NCBI GenBank assembly: GCA_027625915.1
Contig: JANTQA010000028.1
Span: 186,001 to 250,000 of the forward strand
Source: Anaeramoeba flamelloides
Lineage: Eukaryota; Metamonada; Anaeramoebidae
Length of the DNA: 64,000 nt
Direction: 5' to 3'
In this document: piece by piece, positions 22,500 to 34,110 of the stretch
Numbering within the stretch: position 1 is the first letter of the stretch
How the letters are laid out: the number at the start of each line of letters is the position of its first letter
The notes under the pieces: generated by a model
The model's input: the letters and a program-made list of their open reading frames with translations, nothing else
Told to the model about the DNA's origin: nothing
The model's database searches: none
Made by a program: the position numbers and the translations under genes

Positions 22500-23144
22500 A
22501 CCTGGAAAGGGTTTTTTGAATACCTACAGTAAAATATTATAATTAAATTAAATATTTTGAAAAAAAAATAAAAATTTTGTCATTTTTGGAAATTTGATCA
22601 AATTTGATAACTCATATATTTTCCTTTCGAAATTACTTTTTTAAAAGTAGAACTGATACTACAACTTTTTTCCGTCTAATGACCTTCGAAAATTTTTTTA
22701 TAAATTAAAAAAATTAAATTTTACAGTTTGGAAAAAATAAAAAATTGAATTACTCTAAAAATGAAAAATTTAACAAAAGAGGTAGTAAAAATACTAAATA
22801 GGTAATAATTTCTTTAATTGATCAGATATAGCATTTTGAAATTTTAAATTGTGTTATTAAAAAAAATTTCTGACATTTTTTCATTTTTTCAGAGGTGAAA
22901 GTTCATTTTTTAAAAAAGTTTAAATTTTTTGAATGAAATTTTGTCGAAAAAAATCAAAAGTTGGTCTTTTTGAAATGAGGGGTATTAAAATTTAGGCGAA
23001 TTTAATAGTAAAAATGAAAATTTTTTTATAATTTTTTTTTCTCCACCAAAAAAAATATTTTTTTTGATTTTTAAAAAATTTTTAAGGGGGTTTGGTTAAT
23101 ATTTTAGAGTATATAGCACTTTTTTTTCTTTTTTACTTGTAGTG
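22500..23144 (-). repeat. CACTA-type repeat, copy 2 (inverted)
   Basis: Reverse complement of 12226-12830 and a little beyond, ending (plus) in ACTTGTAGTG at 23135-23144. Keeps GAGTATATAGCACTTT, TTAAGGGGGTTTGG and TTGATCAAATTTGATAA words. No coding sequence. Serves as the empty site for MITE copy 5. Confidence 0.8.
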
Positions 23145-23833
23145 CATCGTAAATCTCTTAAAGAAATTAAAATAATAAAGATAAAATTTTCGAAATTGCA
23201 AAAAAAAATACAATTTTCATTGGAAAAAGAGATTTTCAAAAAAATGAAACTTTTGATTTTTGGGGTCAAAAATATCAATTTAGTTTACAGGTCTAAAAAA
23301 ACAAAAAAATAATTTTTTATTTGATTTTTAATAAATTCAATGTTGTTTTATTTGAATCTAAAAAATCAATTTTTTCAAAAAAAATTAAAAATTTTAAAAA
23401 AAATCCTAAAATAAAATATTTTTTTTTTTTTTTTTTGGGGGGGGGGGTTCTTTATAACGAATTATTATAAAGTACCCTTAAAAAATTCAAAAAATTAAAA
23501 CCAGTTTTGGAAATAAAGATTTTTAAAGTGTTTAAAAACTTTTTTTAAAAAAATCTCAAAAAATATCAAAAAAAAATATTTTTTTATTGTAAAATCCCAA
23601 TTAAAAAATACCTAAAATTTCGACTTTTTTTTCGAAATTGGGCAATATTTTTAAAAATTCATTTCGGACTGTACCCCATACAAGTACAAAAATTCTACAG
23701 AAAAAATAATTGGTATCTGGATAGAAAGCATTTTTGAAAATTTTTGAGAATGTTTCCACTTGTGTAGTTGTTTATTTTTTTTTTTAAAAAAAAGTGTTAG
23801 AAAATGCGTAATTATTTAAAATCAGCACTGTTT
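23145..23833. other. no gene seen; T18-G11 homopolymer
   Basis: A/T-run DNA with an 11-G run at 23437-23447 behind about 18 T, exceptional for this GC-poor window. Confidence 0.5.
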
Positions 23834-25100
23834 TTAATTATCAAAATTAATTTCCCATTTTTTTGATATTTGATCAAGTTGAAATTTTATTTTATCATCA
23901 TTTTTTTGAAATGTTTGACGAAATTCATTCATATATAAAAAATAAATCACATTATCTAAAACATTATATTCAATGTTAGGAATTTGGGTTTTATATTCTT
24001 CAATATTTTGATGGTTTTGGTTCATTTTCTTTTTCTTTTTCATTTTCAATTTCAATTTCTCTTTTTCTTCTTCTTCGTTATTTTCATTTTTCATTTTCTC
24101 TTCTTTTTCTTTTGCTTCTAATTTTTTTACAAAAATTTGATAAAAATAATTTGATCTGTATTTTAATATCATTTTATGAATCTTTATTTCGTCTTCTTCT
24201 TCTTTTTGTACTTCTTTTTCTTTTTCTTTTTCTTTTTTCTTTTTCTTTTCGTTATTTTCTTCTTCTTCTTTTTTTCTTTTTTCTTTTTCTTTTTCTTTTT
24301 CGTTTTCTTCTTCTTTTTGATCTTGTCGTTTATCTTTTTTATTATTATTTCCTGTTAATATTAATTTAAAATCTTTTGAGTTTTCATTTTTTAAACATTC
24401 TTTTATGATCATCAAAAATATTACGAGTATCGGTATTATAATTAAATTTTTCTAAAAGAAATTTTTTAAAAAGTTGAGATAAATGATTAAGTCGGGGTAA
24501 TTTATCAGTAAATAACCATTCTATTAAATTCAAATTGTCTAATAGTATCTTTTGTTTCAGAAGAAGTGATTTCAATGTATCTAATTTAATTTTTCTAATT
24601 TTACCAATTCGAAATTTTAATATTTCTAAATGATTTGTAATAATATATTCTAATTTTTGATAATAGTCACAATCTATTAGTGATACATTATCTCTAATAT
24701 TAGTATTATAATAATTTTTATAATATTTTCTTAATTTATTTCCTGGGAAATTATTTTCATATTCAATAATTTTATTATTATAAATTTCTTCAAATTTTGT
24801 TATTGGTTTTCCAACTTTATTTATTTTCTTTTCAAAATTATTAAAAATTTCTGTTTTTTTCTTCAAAATTTCAGTATATAATTCAATTTTATTAACACAA
24901 TGGCGTTTTGTTTTCTTCTCTTTATTCTTTAAATCATTTGTTGGATTTTTAAAAAAATTTTTAAAATTGAATAAATCAAAATTAAAAATAATTTCTTCAT
25001 CATTTATTATTTCAAAACCATTTTTCGGTCCATTTTCAGTTGAAAGGGGGAAATTAAAACAAAGCCTTAGGATTTTTTTTTGTTTTAAAAAAATGAACAA
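23834..25100 (-). CDS. BTB/POZ domain protein, one frameshift
   Basis: Two overlapping minus frames join at an A6 run near 24385. The first (25100-24384, 238 aa) is helical and charged, with YTEILKKKTEIFNNFEKKIN and LFTDKLPRLNHLSQLFKKFL. The second (24415-23834) begins as a BTB fold: NENSKDFKLIL, then after a long K/E/R low-complexity insert IKIHKMILKYRSNYFYQIF, then a second K/E insert, then IPNIEYNVLDNVIYFLYMNEF. BTB domains dimerise and often recruit Cullin-3 ubiquitin ligases. The two charged inserts sit in loops of the fold. Lies 42 bases downstream of the NTPase gene on the same strand; whether it is a separate gene or a continuation is open. Start codon uncertain. Confidence 0.65.
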
Positions 25101-25142
25101 TTTTTAAATTTATTTCTCGTTTCAACATGATTAATATTTATT

Positions 25143-27440
25143 TCATATTTTGCTTCTTTTTTTAATATTTTGTTGTGGCTTTGGATAAATTTTAATAAAT
25201 TGATGTTTAAAATTCGTAGTTTCAATATTGTCATAGGCAACATTGTGATTTAATATTGAGGAATGTAATCTTGCGCCAATTAAAATAAAACAATCATTTC
25301 CTAAAGGAACTATTCCATCACATCTCATATTATTACTAGGCAAATAATAACATTGTTCTTTATTAGAAAACTGATCATTAGATTGATAAATTGTTAATTC
25401 CTCATTTAGTTTTTGAATAATTTTTAAATCATTCATTGTTATAATTTTCTTGTTTTTTTTTTTTTGCTGTTGTTGCCATCATCATCAATTTTTTTTAATT
25501 TCAAAATTCGATAAAATATGTTGAATATTTAATTTTTTTTCAATCATCCATTTTGGTAAGTTTATTTTTTGATTATTTTCATCATTTAAATATTTTAAAA
25601 AGGGTAATTCACTAATTTTTAAACCATTAAATTTTAATAATTGAATTGCAATTAAATATTCAAAGGCTTTACCATTTGAAATATTATGAATACAATTGTT
25701 ATCCCATAAATCAAAAATAAAATCTTCACATAAACCTGGTGACGAATAATGTTTTGATAAAAAATTTATTTGATAATAATCATAAACCTCATAAAAATAT
25801 TTAGAATTAGGTTTTGTTTTAAGATAAAAAAAATCCTTGATCTAATATATTTACTTCATTTTTATTTTTGATATCAATTTCAATTTCAATTTTATTTAGA
25901 ATTAAATATTGATAAAAAATCTTTTTTAATAATTGTTCAACAAGTTTTAATGTTGGATCATTTTTTATCCTTTTCATTTGTTGATCCAAATTTTCTTTTG
26001 CAAATTCGTCAGTTTCTTTTAATGCTTCAATTAAAATCTGATTTTTATTCAATTTTTCTTCTTCTTCTTCTTCTTCTTCTTCTTCTTCTTCTTCTTTTTC
26101 TATTTCTATTTCTATTTCTATTTCTCTTCTTTCTTTTATCTTTATCTTTCTCCTCCTCTTCCTCATCCTCCTCCTCTTCTTCTTCTTCTTATTTTTGCTG
26201 TATGTGATCATTTTTTTTTAGTACAAATTCTAAAAATCTACAAGATATTCTTGGTCTTCCAGTGAATTTATTACAGATTTTTTCAATTAATTCCTTATCA
26301 ACATTTTCTAAATTAAGATAATGTCCAAGAAAATTTTTAACATCTTTTGGAAAAAAAGGATTAAAATCACAACAAATTTTATATTTTTTTTCTTGGGAAG
26401 GTAATTCGTTTTTTTTTTTATAACTTGCTGATTCAAGTATTTTCAGATCATTTAAAGATAAAGCAGTTCCAGAAATAATTAATTTGATCTCGTTTTCATA
26501 ATTTTCACAAAGATCGAAAAGGATATAAACAATTGGTTTAATAATTCCTCTTTTTGTGTTGCTTGCTTTTGAAAGAATTATTGAATGTACTGTTGTTTTT
26601 ACTAATGTATTTGCTTCGTCCAATGCAATTGTAATTGAAAATTGTTGATTATTCAGAATTTCTTTTAATAATTCCATTATATGTTTAATAAATTTTTTTT
26701 GGATTGAAATCATGTTTACAAACTAATTCTTCAAATAAATTTTTACATTTTTCATTTCCTGAATTTAATTGCCATTGAAAAAAATTGATTAGGTTGTAAA
26801 GATCCATTTGATTGTTTTAAAAAATGATATAAAAAGTATAATTTGACTGAAACTAAAATTAAAATCATTTTATTGGTGTATTTTCGTACAAGATAATCCA
26901 TACAAAGTTCTTTGATTGTAAAGTCTTTATGGATAATTTTGGCTTCCCATTTTTTTAAATGCTCGTTTAATTCTTTGCAAACTTGTGGATCATTCAACTG
27001 CTTTTTATAGTTTCCTTTATTCATGAAATTGTTTATATGAAACATGCATCGTTGAAATGAGTTGTCAAGCGAATAACTACCTATACCACACCCAATTAAA
27101 TAAATTACGAATTGTTTGTTACCAAGTTCATAAATACTTCTTGTTTTTCCACACCCCGAAACACCAATTAAGATTAATTTCTGATATTTTTTTAATTCTT
27201 TATTTAAATTTGGATTTTTGTTTTGAATAATATAATTTCCTAATGTAAAATCAATTAATTGATCTGAATCATCTAAATTTTCAAGTTTAAATTCCTTATA
27301 TTTATTTACCGGATAAGACTTTTTATAAAATTCACCAAAGACTTTTTTTTGAATCACATTTATTGTTGTTTGATTTGTTTTGTTTGGGAAATTAATATTT
27401 CCAATTTGTTTATCTATTGACTCACGAACTTGTTTTGTTT
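25143..27440 (-). CDS. Crinkler/RHS-like P-loop NTPase with endonuclease-like tail, locus 1 (frameshifted)
   Basis: A chain of minus frames with the order of a Crinkler/RHS-type NTPase. Piece 1 (to 26752, open upstream of its first ATG to about 27440) has Walker A GVSGCGKTR. Piece 2 (26713-26189) has Walker B ITIALDEAN, a sensor-like LIISGTALS and FTGRPRISCRFLEFVL. Piece 3 (26211-25819) carries a K/R then E-rich stretch. A piece without ATG (about 25822-25490) reads GKAFEYLIAIQLLKF, and piece 4 (25436-25143) RCDGIVPLGNDCFILIGARL, the place of a PD-(D/E)xK-type nuclease core, but without the usual lysine. Junctions fall mainly in runs of A or T, e.g. A8 near 25827. The family couples a STAND/AAA-like NTPase to a nuclease and is known from Crinkler effectors and trypanosome RHS proteins. 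Activity is doubtful given the breaks. Confidence 0.65.
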
Positions 27441-27835
27441 TTTTTTTTATTTTTTTTTAAAATTTTTAAAATTTTTAAAATTTTTTTTTGTTAAAATTTT
27501 GATTATTGAAAGTTTGAAGAAGACATATTTATTTTGTGAGAGAAATTCAAAAATAAAAGTCTCATTCAAATCAATCCAAAAATATTATAAAATTCTCAAT
27601 AAAGAACCAAATGTTTTTTTATTTGAAAATTAGAATTGGAATGAACTTTGAAATAAAAATAAATTAAAAATTAATTGAAATAATTTACTTGTTTTTGTTG
27701 TTACTAATGTTGGAACTTTCGAGTCGGGTTCATAGTGAAGCACTAGATTTGAAAATAAATTTATTTTTTAAAAATATTGGATCACTGAATTTTTATTGTT
27801 GTTGAAAGAAAAAAAACAATAATAAGAAATTGAAA
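27441..27835. other. spacer between NTPase and coiled-coil genes of locus 1
   Basis: Mostly A/T runs; on the minus strand a few AAATTTT repeats (27450-27490). No convincing frame. Could be an intron or an intergenic region; the same kind of spacer stands at 60659-60790 in locus 2. Confidence 0.35.
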
Positions 27836-28783
27836 TTATTTACACTCCATTTCTAAAAATTTTGTAAATTCGTTTTCAAGATAATCGTCATTTGGAATTT
27901 TTTCTTTATTGCTGTTGTTAATTTTTAATTTATGGACAGTACCGGTAAGTTGGTTTATGCCAATACGTTTATTTTGCAATATGATTGTAAAATTATCAAT
28001 CAGGAGGTTTTGCTCTTTGATAAGTACATTTTGTTCTTTGATCCTTTGGTCTTGCTCTTTGATCCGTTGGTCTTGCTTGTCTATTTGAAGGTTTTGTTCT
28101 TTAATTCGTTCATCTTGTTTGTCTATTTGAAGGTTTTGTTTATCGATTCGTTGGTCTTGCTTGTCTATTTGAAGGTTTTGTTCTTTAATTCGTTCATCTT
28201 GTTTGTCTATTTGAAGGTTTTGTTTGTCGATCCGTTCATCTTGTTTGTCTATTTGTTGTTTTTGTTCTTCAATCTGGTTTTTTTTTCTTTCAATTTTCCT
28301 TTTCGATCTCTTGAAATCTGATTTCTTGTTCTTCAAAATGTTTTTCTTCTTCTTTCGTTAATTTTTCAATTTGCTTTAGCCCATCAATTTCAGATTCTAA
28401 ATTATCAGATTCCTTGTAAAATTTTTTCAAGTCCCTTTTTCATTTCGTCAAGTTTCTTTTTTCATTTCGTCACGCTTCTCTTGCATTTCGTCACGCTTCT
28501 CTTGCATTTCGTCACTTTTTTGCTTGCATTTTATTACGTACCTGGATCATATCATCACGTTCATTTTCGAGTTTGGCTGTTTTTTGCTTTCATTTCGTCA
28601 CGTTCATTTTCAAGTTTGGCTATTTTTGCTTTCATTTCATCACATTCATTTTCAAGCTTATTTCTTCTTTCCTCCATTTGTTCACGGATTTTGATCCTTT
28701 TTTTGAAGTTCATTTTTTTGTTGTACAAGTTTGTGTGATTTCTGTGATTTCTGTGATTTCTGTGATTCTTTGTTTTGATCCAT
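27836..28783 (-). CDS. coiled-coil protein of locus 1 (frameshifted)
   Basis: Starts MDQNKESQKSQKSQKSHKL at 28783 and stops after 33 codons; shifted frames continue with KLENERDEMKAK units (28700-28530), EMQEKRDEMQEKRDEM (28500-28470), and an uninterrupted 166-codon frame (28336-27836) built of the repeats QNLQIDKQDERI and QDQRIKEQ. This is a long coiled coil with a 7-residue half-repeat. It parallels the gene at 61427 in start, repeat type and position upstream of the NTPase, so the two genes (or two halves of one gene) belong together. Ends FTKFLEMECK. Breaks fall in A-runs. Role presumably oligomerisation or targeting; inferred. Confidence 0.6.
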
Positions 28784-29067
28784 GATGCAACTAATTGAAT
28801 TTTTTTAAAAAAAAATTAAAATTTCTGCTTCTTGAAAAAATTAGAAAAATGAAAAAAAATAAAAAATAATCCCCAAAGCATCTTCTTGAGTAAAAGAATC
28901 CAAAACTGTTTGCAAACCTGAAAGTGAAAATTTTCAGCGACACTCATACTGTACAAAACCACAAACACACACACCAAATAGTTCACAAAAACTTAACAGA
29001 AGAACAAAAAAAAAAATTAATTGTAATCTTGGTTGTTAAAATGTTTGTTGACTGAAAAATTGAGAAA
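28784..29067. promoter_or_regulatory. upstream region of coiled-coil gene, locus 1
   Basis: AT-rich leader immediately 5' of the start codon on the minus strand, like those at 10784 and 61428. No defined element beyond AAAAATGAAAAAAAATAAAA. Confidence 0.25.
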
Positions 29068-29490
29068 AGATTTCATTAATTGAAATAAAGGCTAAAACAA
29101 TGGCCAATTTCTGATTTTTGTTCCGGATTCCTCACTTGACACAACAAATCGTCAGCTGAAAGAATATTGAAATACTTGAAATAATTTCAAAGATTTGATT
29201 TTAGAAGAAATTGTAAAACATTCCCCATGAATTCCACTTTTAAAAGGATGTGTTTTGAAGACTCTCAGATTGAAATAATGAACAGATAGGATCTCGTGAA
29301 GAAAATTTTGTAAGCAATCTTTGGGAAGAATTGAAAGAATGTAACCAATTGGTTGCGACATGTTGATTGAAATTATTTGCTTCAAGTATTTCAAAATCTT
29401 TTAGCCTGCCATTTGTTGTCTCAAGTAAGGAATCTTGAACAACATTCAGAAATTGGCAGTTGCTTTTGCTCTAACTTTCCATCAAATCCT
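29068..29490. mobile_element. foldback element with long (~100-bp) inverted arms
   Basis: The left arm (GCCAATTTCTGA, GGATTCCTCACTTGACACAA, ATACTTGAAATAATTTCAA, to 29195) is repeated in reverse at 29366-29490 (TTGAAATTATTTGCTTCAAG, TTTGTTGTCTCAAGTAAGGA, CAGAAATTGGCAG) with roughly one mismatch in seven. The core of ~170 bases gives a chance ORF on the minus strand. Slightly GC-richer than the surroundings. Confidence 0.7.
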
Positions 29491-29919
29491 TGGATTGAAA
29501 CTTGAAACAATCAGCTTGGGTTTTTATTGCCCATAACAATATCTCTCCTAGTTCTACCTACAAGGACACCTCGAATACTTGTAATTTTCCGACAAAGGGA
29601 AAAAGATCTTTTTTGGTTGTGAGACCAAAGCTTATTTCTTTTTGTAAACAAGACAAGAGAATATTTGAATAAAAGCTGTAGCCAAAAAAAAACACAATTT
29701 CAATCCCAAAAAAATCCAAAAAAACCACTTACAATTGCGTTTACCCTACCCCACTTAAAATCATTACTCAAGCAACCTACCCCCCCCGTGATTTGGGGAA
29801 TTAAGTACTTTTCAAGTCACCAGAAATTATCTCAAAATGATCATCTTTTTTACTCTTATCCTGCTGGTGTGTATCTTGTTTGGGTTTTTTTTTGGACAAG
29901 ATAATTAAATTTTGGGAGT
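29491..29919. other. no supported gene
   Basis: A 79-codon plus frame (29665-29904) has no motif and unusual composition. A C7 run is at 29781-29787. Confidence 0.3.
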
Positions 29920-30620
29920 AATAACACCATAACACAAACTGAAATTGAAGAAGATGATAGTTTATTCAAAATTTGCTTGTTTCTTTACTGTTCAAGATTG
30001 TCCAAGAAATTTTTTACAATAAAACTTTTGCAAAAACTTTTATTTTACTAACGTCTACAATTTTGGACTACTTTTCGGATTTACCAAATAGTTACAAGAT
30101 AATTCCTTTCAATCTCATGTAAAATATGAAGTCAGGATCTTTAAAATCAGATACAATTAGGATCATATTATCATTTTGTCTGGATTCCTTAATGAAAAAT
30201 GAACAAGAAATTTGGAGATACCTTGACTCTAACACCTTTGTTAAGAAACCTAAAAATGAAATTGAAAAATAACCAATAGTTTCTTTTCTTAAAACAAATG
30301 AAGAACATTTCGGACACTCTCAATAAACAACTTAAACTTTACAAGATCACATTGCTTATGAGTTTTGACACATTGAGTTACTTGTGTTGTTGCTTTGTTT
30401 TCACGAATCAGCAGAACTCTTACAAAGGAATTGAGGTTTTCTCTTAATTATTTTGGTTTTGGTTCCTTTGGTTCCTTTTTTTTTTCTTGGATTGAAGTTC
30501 CCAACAACACTTTCTAGGATGATATTTGACTTTTTTTTGATATTTTAATTGAATTGAAATTCCCCTTAGGATCTTTTGTGGATATTATGAACTTTGTTTT
30601 ATTTTCTGAAAGAATCGGTA
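29920..30620 (-). repeat. SR1 repeat, copy c (partial, inverted)
   Basis: On the minus strand it reads GGGAACTTCAATCCAAG, the GGAACCAAAGGAACCAAAA tract (30455-30480), the AATTCCTTTG word, ACTCATAAGC, and TCTTGTTCATTTTTC in the SR1 order. The twin-hairpin half is missing. Confidence 0.6.
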
Positions 30621-30711
30621 TGGGGTTTTCTCTAGCGAAAAAATGCGAAAATAGAAAATATGCGAAAATTTTTTTCAATAATAAGTAAAAAAATTCAATA
30701 ATTTTTTTACT

Positions 30712-30913
30712 TACAGTCAGTTTCACTTTTAAGGCACAAACTTTCAACGAAATTTAAGGCACAATAATAATCTCAAATTAAGGCACAAAATTTGGAATTT
30801 TATTTTTTACAATTTATTTTACAAGAATTCCAAATTTTATACCTTAATTTGAGATTTTTATTGTGCCTTAAATTTCGTTGAAAGTTTGTGCCTTAAAAGT
30901 GAAACTGACTGTA
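30712..30913. repeat. MITE family A, copy 8
   Basis: Complete, near consensus on both arms (TACAGTCAGTTTCACTTTT / AAAAGTGAAACTGACTGTA). Confidence 0.9.
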
Positions 30914-31319
30914 TAAAAAAAAAAAAAAAAACCTTCAAAAATAAGTACATTTTTTCAATAATATCTTTATTTTTTTATTTAAAATTTCAAGCAATTATTT
31001 TATTGTCAATATTCAATATTAACTCAAAAAAAAACAATAATTTTAAATTTTATGAAAGAATGTAAAAATTTCAATAATGTTCAAAAGTTTTCAATATTAA
31101 TGAAAAAAATGGATTGAATTGAGTTTTATTTTTAATTAGAATTAATAAAAATCTATATTTTGAAAAAGAAAATATTCAATAATTATCATAGTAATTAAAT
31201 AATAGATTGGTATCTTCAATAATATTTAGAGAGATATTCAAAAATATTATAAAAAATTCAATAAGAATAATAAAATATCAAAAATAAAAATGTAAATTAT
31301 AAAAAATAAAATTTAACAA
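30914..31319. other. no gene seen
   Basis: A-rich, with repeated TCAATAAT/ATTCAATA words; no frame of note. Confidence 0.4.
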
Positions 31320-31521
31320 TACAGTCAGTTTCACTTTTAAGGCACAAACTTTCAACGAAATTTAAGGCACAATAAAAATCTCAAATTAAAGCACTAAAAT
31401 CAAATTCTAGTAAAAATAAATTGTAAAAAAAAAAATTCCAAATTTTGTGCCTTAATTTGAGATTTTTTTTGTGCCTAAAATTTCATTTTAAGTTTGTGCC
31501 TTAAAAGTGAAACTGACTGTA
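31320..31521. repeat. MITE family A, copy 9
   Basis: Complete palindrome with TA ends, about 400 bases from copy 8 and 490 from copy 10: three copies within 1.5 kb. Confidence 0.9.
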
Positions 31522-31612
31522 TAAGATTTGATCCATTATTTTTTGTACGCTTTAATGTGTCGAAAACAATAACTACTATTTTCTTTTACAGAATTTTTTG
31601 CATCTAATATTT

Positions 31613-31960
31613 TTATTGGTCATTGCTATACATCTGTCTTTCTTTGTTTTTCCAACCCCTTTTATTTTTTTTTTCGAACTTGTTTTTTGTTGATCCCGTT
31701 ACCCATTTTTTGTTGATTTTTTTTTCTAATTTCTTTTTTCTGGGGTTTTTTTTCTGTAATTCTAAATCAATAATATTGTTTGTTGATTTGATTTTAGTTA
31801 CCACTTCAGATTTTCTTCTCACTAGATTAGAATTTTTACCCTTTCCGATGTCTTGTTATTTTTATTTTTCCGGGTCTTTTTTTCTGCTTTTTTTTTAATA
31901 ATTCTACCCTTTTTTATGTTCTTTTTTTTATTCCCTTCCTTTTTATTTTTTTGTTCTAAT
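31613..31960 (-). CDS. lysine-rich frame, possibly coding
   Basis: Minus strand purine-rich stretch. The last 69 codons (31822-31613) read RRKSEVVTKIKSTNNIIDLE then KKKLEKKINKKWVTGSTKNK and RGWKNKERQMYSNDQ; an upstream frame holds NKNNKTSERVKIL. The spread of W, V, T, S and D is more protein-like than plain poly-K. Family not recognised; could equally be transposon ORF1 debris. Confidence 0.25.
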
Positions 31961-32011
31961 ATATCATTTTTTTTAATTATTTTAATAACTTTTTTTTGAA
32001 TATTTATCTTT

Positions 32012-32211
32012 TACAGTCAGTTTCACTTTTTAAGGTCCAAACTTTCAACGAAATTTAAGGCTTAAAAAATCTCAAATTAAGGCACAAAATTCAAATTCTA
32101 GTAAAAATTAATTGTTAACAATTAAAATTCCAAATTTTGTGCCTTAATTTGAGATTTTTTGTGCCTTAAATTTCGTTGAAAGTTTGTGCCTTAAAAGTGA
32201 AACTGACGGTA
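32012..32211. repeat. MITE family A, copy 10
   Basis: Left TACAGTCAG, right CTGACGGTA. Its right end abuts SR1-d exactly. Confidence 0.85.
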
Positions 32212-32555
32212 TATAAATCAATGAATGATTATTTCAACAAAAACTTTCCCACTATACTCCAATCCAATATGTATTGAAACGAACAATTCAGTTTTTCGAG
32301 AGAAACAAAACAAACGAAACAAAAATGTTATCAAAAAAATCCAAAGTGTGTTTTTGAGTATGTTAGGCATGAGAACTTCACTTCAAGAAATAAAAAAAAA
32401 TAATCATTAACCAAAGGAACTAAAAGAACCAAAGGAACCAAAGGAACCAAAGGAACGAAAAAATCAAAAGAAAAATTCAGAATTCCTTTGAAGGAATTGT
32501 TCTGATTTTGGATTAAAAATTGAAAATTCAAGCGACTTGATGATCAAAACTCATA

Positions 32556-32785
32556 TACTATTTATTGCAAAATAAATTGAACAAAATTTTCATTCAGCTT
32601 TACAAAATTGTAATTTATAAAAAAATCATGATTAAATTTCAAATTTTTAATTCTAAAAACCAGTTTTAATTCAAAATTTCCCTTTCTAGTATTGGTAACC
32701 TTGCAGTATTTAGAATAATTCTTGAAATGGGATAATATGGAGAGCTGTTTGAAAATTATGATCTTTTTGTTTTATAATTAACAGT
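32556..32785. repeat. shared ~228-bp insertion, SR1-d copy
   Basis: Counterpart of 1519-1746 with the same ends (ACTATTTATTGC, ATAATTAACAGT). Confidence 0.5.
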
Positions 32786-32950
32786 CTACACGATCTTCAA
32801 AAGTTAGTGTCTTTTATCAAGAATGTTTGAAATGATCTTCATTTTTCGATCTTCAAAAATCGTGATTATTTTTTGATTTTTCATTTTTGATGATTCTAAA
32901 TAAGTTTTTTCGATGTTTACTTGTCTCAAATTTTTTTGTTCATTTTCCCT

Positions 32951-33152
32951 TACATTCAGTTTCACTTTTAAGGCACAAACTTTCAACGAAATTTAAGGCA
33001 CAATAAAAATCTCAAATTAAGGCACAAAATTGAAATTCTAGTAAAAATAAATTGTAAAAAATAAAATTACATATTTTGAGCCTGAATTTGAGGTTTTTAT
33101 TGTGCCTTAAATTTCGTTGAAAGTTTGTGCCTTAAAAGTAAAACTGACTGTA
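32951..33152. repeat. MITE family A, copy 11
   Basis: Complete copy (left end TACATTCAG, right end CTGACTGTA) whose core word TTTTGAGCCTGAATTTGAGG is shared only with copy 1 in SR1-a, showing common descent of the two insertions. Confidence 0.9.
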
Positions 33153-33616
33153 AATAAATGTCCAGTAGATGAAATTTTGATCCAAATTAGAGAATATCGA
33201 AATCAATGTTGACTTACAGAATTTTAATGGTGACTGAGATCAAAATCCATTATTTCAATTTTGTGAATTGCCAACTACACTTTGAGTGAAAACATTTGAA
33301 TTGTTTATTAAAATTGATTTTAAATCAAGTTGTTATTGTTTTTTGATTTATTAAGTCTGTTTGATAATGAATTATATTTATTATTGAAAGGGTATTTGTT
33401 GTTTTGAAGAATGATTTTATATTTTTGTTTTTAGTTTTCTAAAATTGTAAATATTTTGGGAGATAAAAAATGATTGAGTGCTATGTTTTATTTATGATTT
33501 GATTTATGAAAATTTTATTTAATGAGATTGTTTTGTATTGAGTGGGTATTTGTTGAATTAGTGTTTGTTGTTGAAAAAAGTTTGTTGATTGATTTCTGAG
33601 TTTCAATATTTTTACA

Positions 33617-33659
33617 GGCCATCTAAAGATGGTCTGTCATTTCTAATAAAGTAGATGTG
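33617..33659 (+). repeat. twin-hairpin motif 3
   Basis: GGCCATC/GATGGTC keeps pairing through a G-T; second stem weakened (CATTTCTAA / GTAGATGTG). Confidence 0.65.
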
Positions 33660-34110
33660 AGTTTATTAGATATATTTACAATTAAAATCAAGAAAAAAAA
33701 AAAATTTATATCTCTCTCTTAAATGTTAAAAATAGATCCCTAATTTAAATCGAAGATCCTAAAATTAAATTTTTTTTCGAATTAATGCACTGACTTATAA
33801 AAATTTGGGAATGATCTAAAAAAATAAACTTGTTGATTAAGAGTTGCTGATAATTCAGAAAAAAAGTATACCTGAAAAAACTATAAAATTTTCAGAGAAA
33901 ATAAAAATTTGGTGTATCCAAAATTATAAAATGATGAAATGAACAGGAGCTATAATCTATATATTGGTAAATTATTTATAATTCCATAAACATTTGGTGT
34001 TGGATTGATTAAAAGTAAAGATATCATCAACTAATAGGATGTGGATTTTTCAATTATTGGGATTATTCTCTTTAAAATTTTTTTAGTTAAATTTAATAGA
34101 GATTTAGAAT

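Larger units (their letters stand above)
32212..34110 (+). repeat. SR1 repeat, copy d
   Basis: Closest relative of SR1-a: the first ~1.1 kb match almost base for base, including both nested insertions (32556-32785 and MITE copy 11) at the same sites. The later half (GT-rich 33300-33600, twin hairpin, tail) is more diverged. Confidence 0.75.

Noticed and set aside
24112-24369. Phenylalanine/leucine-rich plus frames
   Set aside because: Antisense of the K/E inserts of the BTB gene.
29152-29394. 80-codon minus frame
   Set aside because: Lies in the arm and core of a foldback element; its ends are the inverted repeat.
30514-30747. Recurring frames starting MKVCALKVKLTV (also at 12995, 32804, 41089)
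   Set aside because: The shared start is the translated right arm of MITE family A, not a conserved leader peptide.
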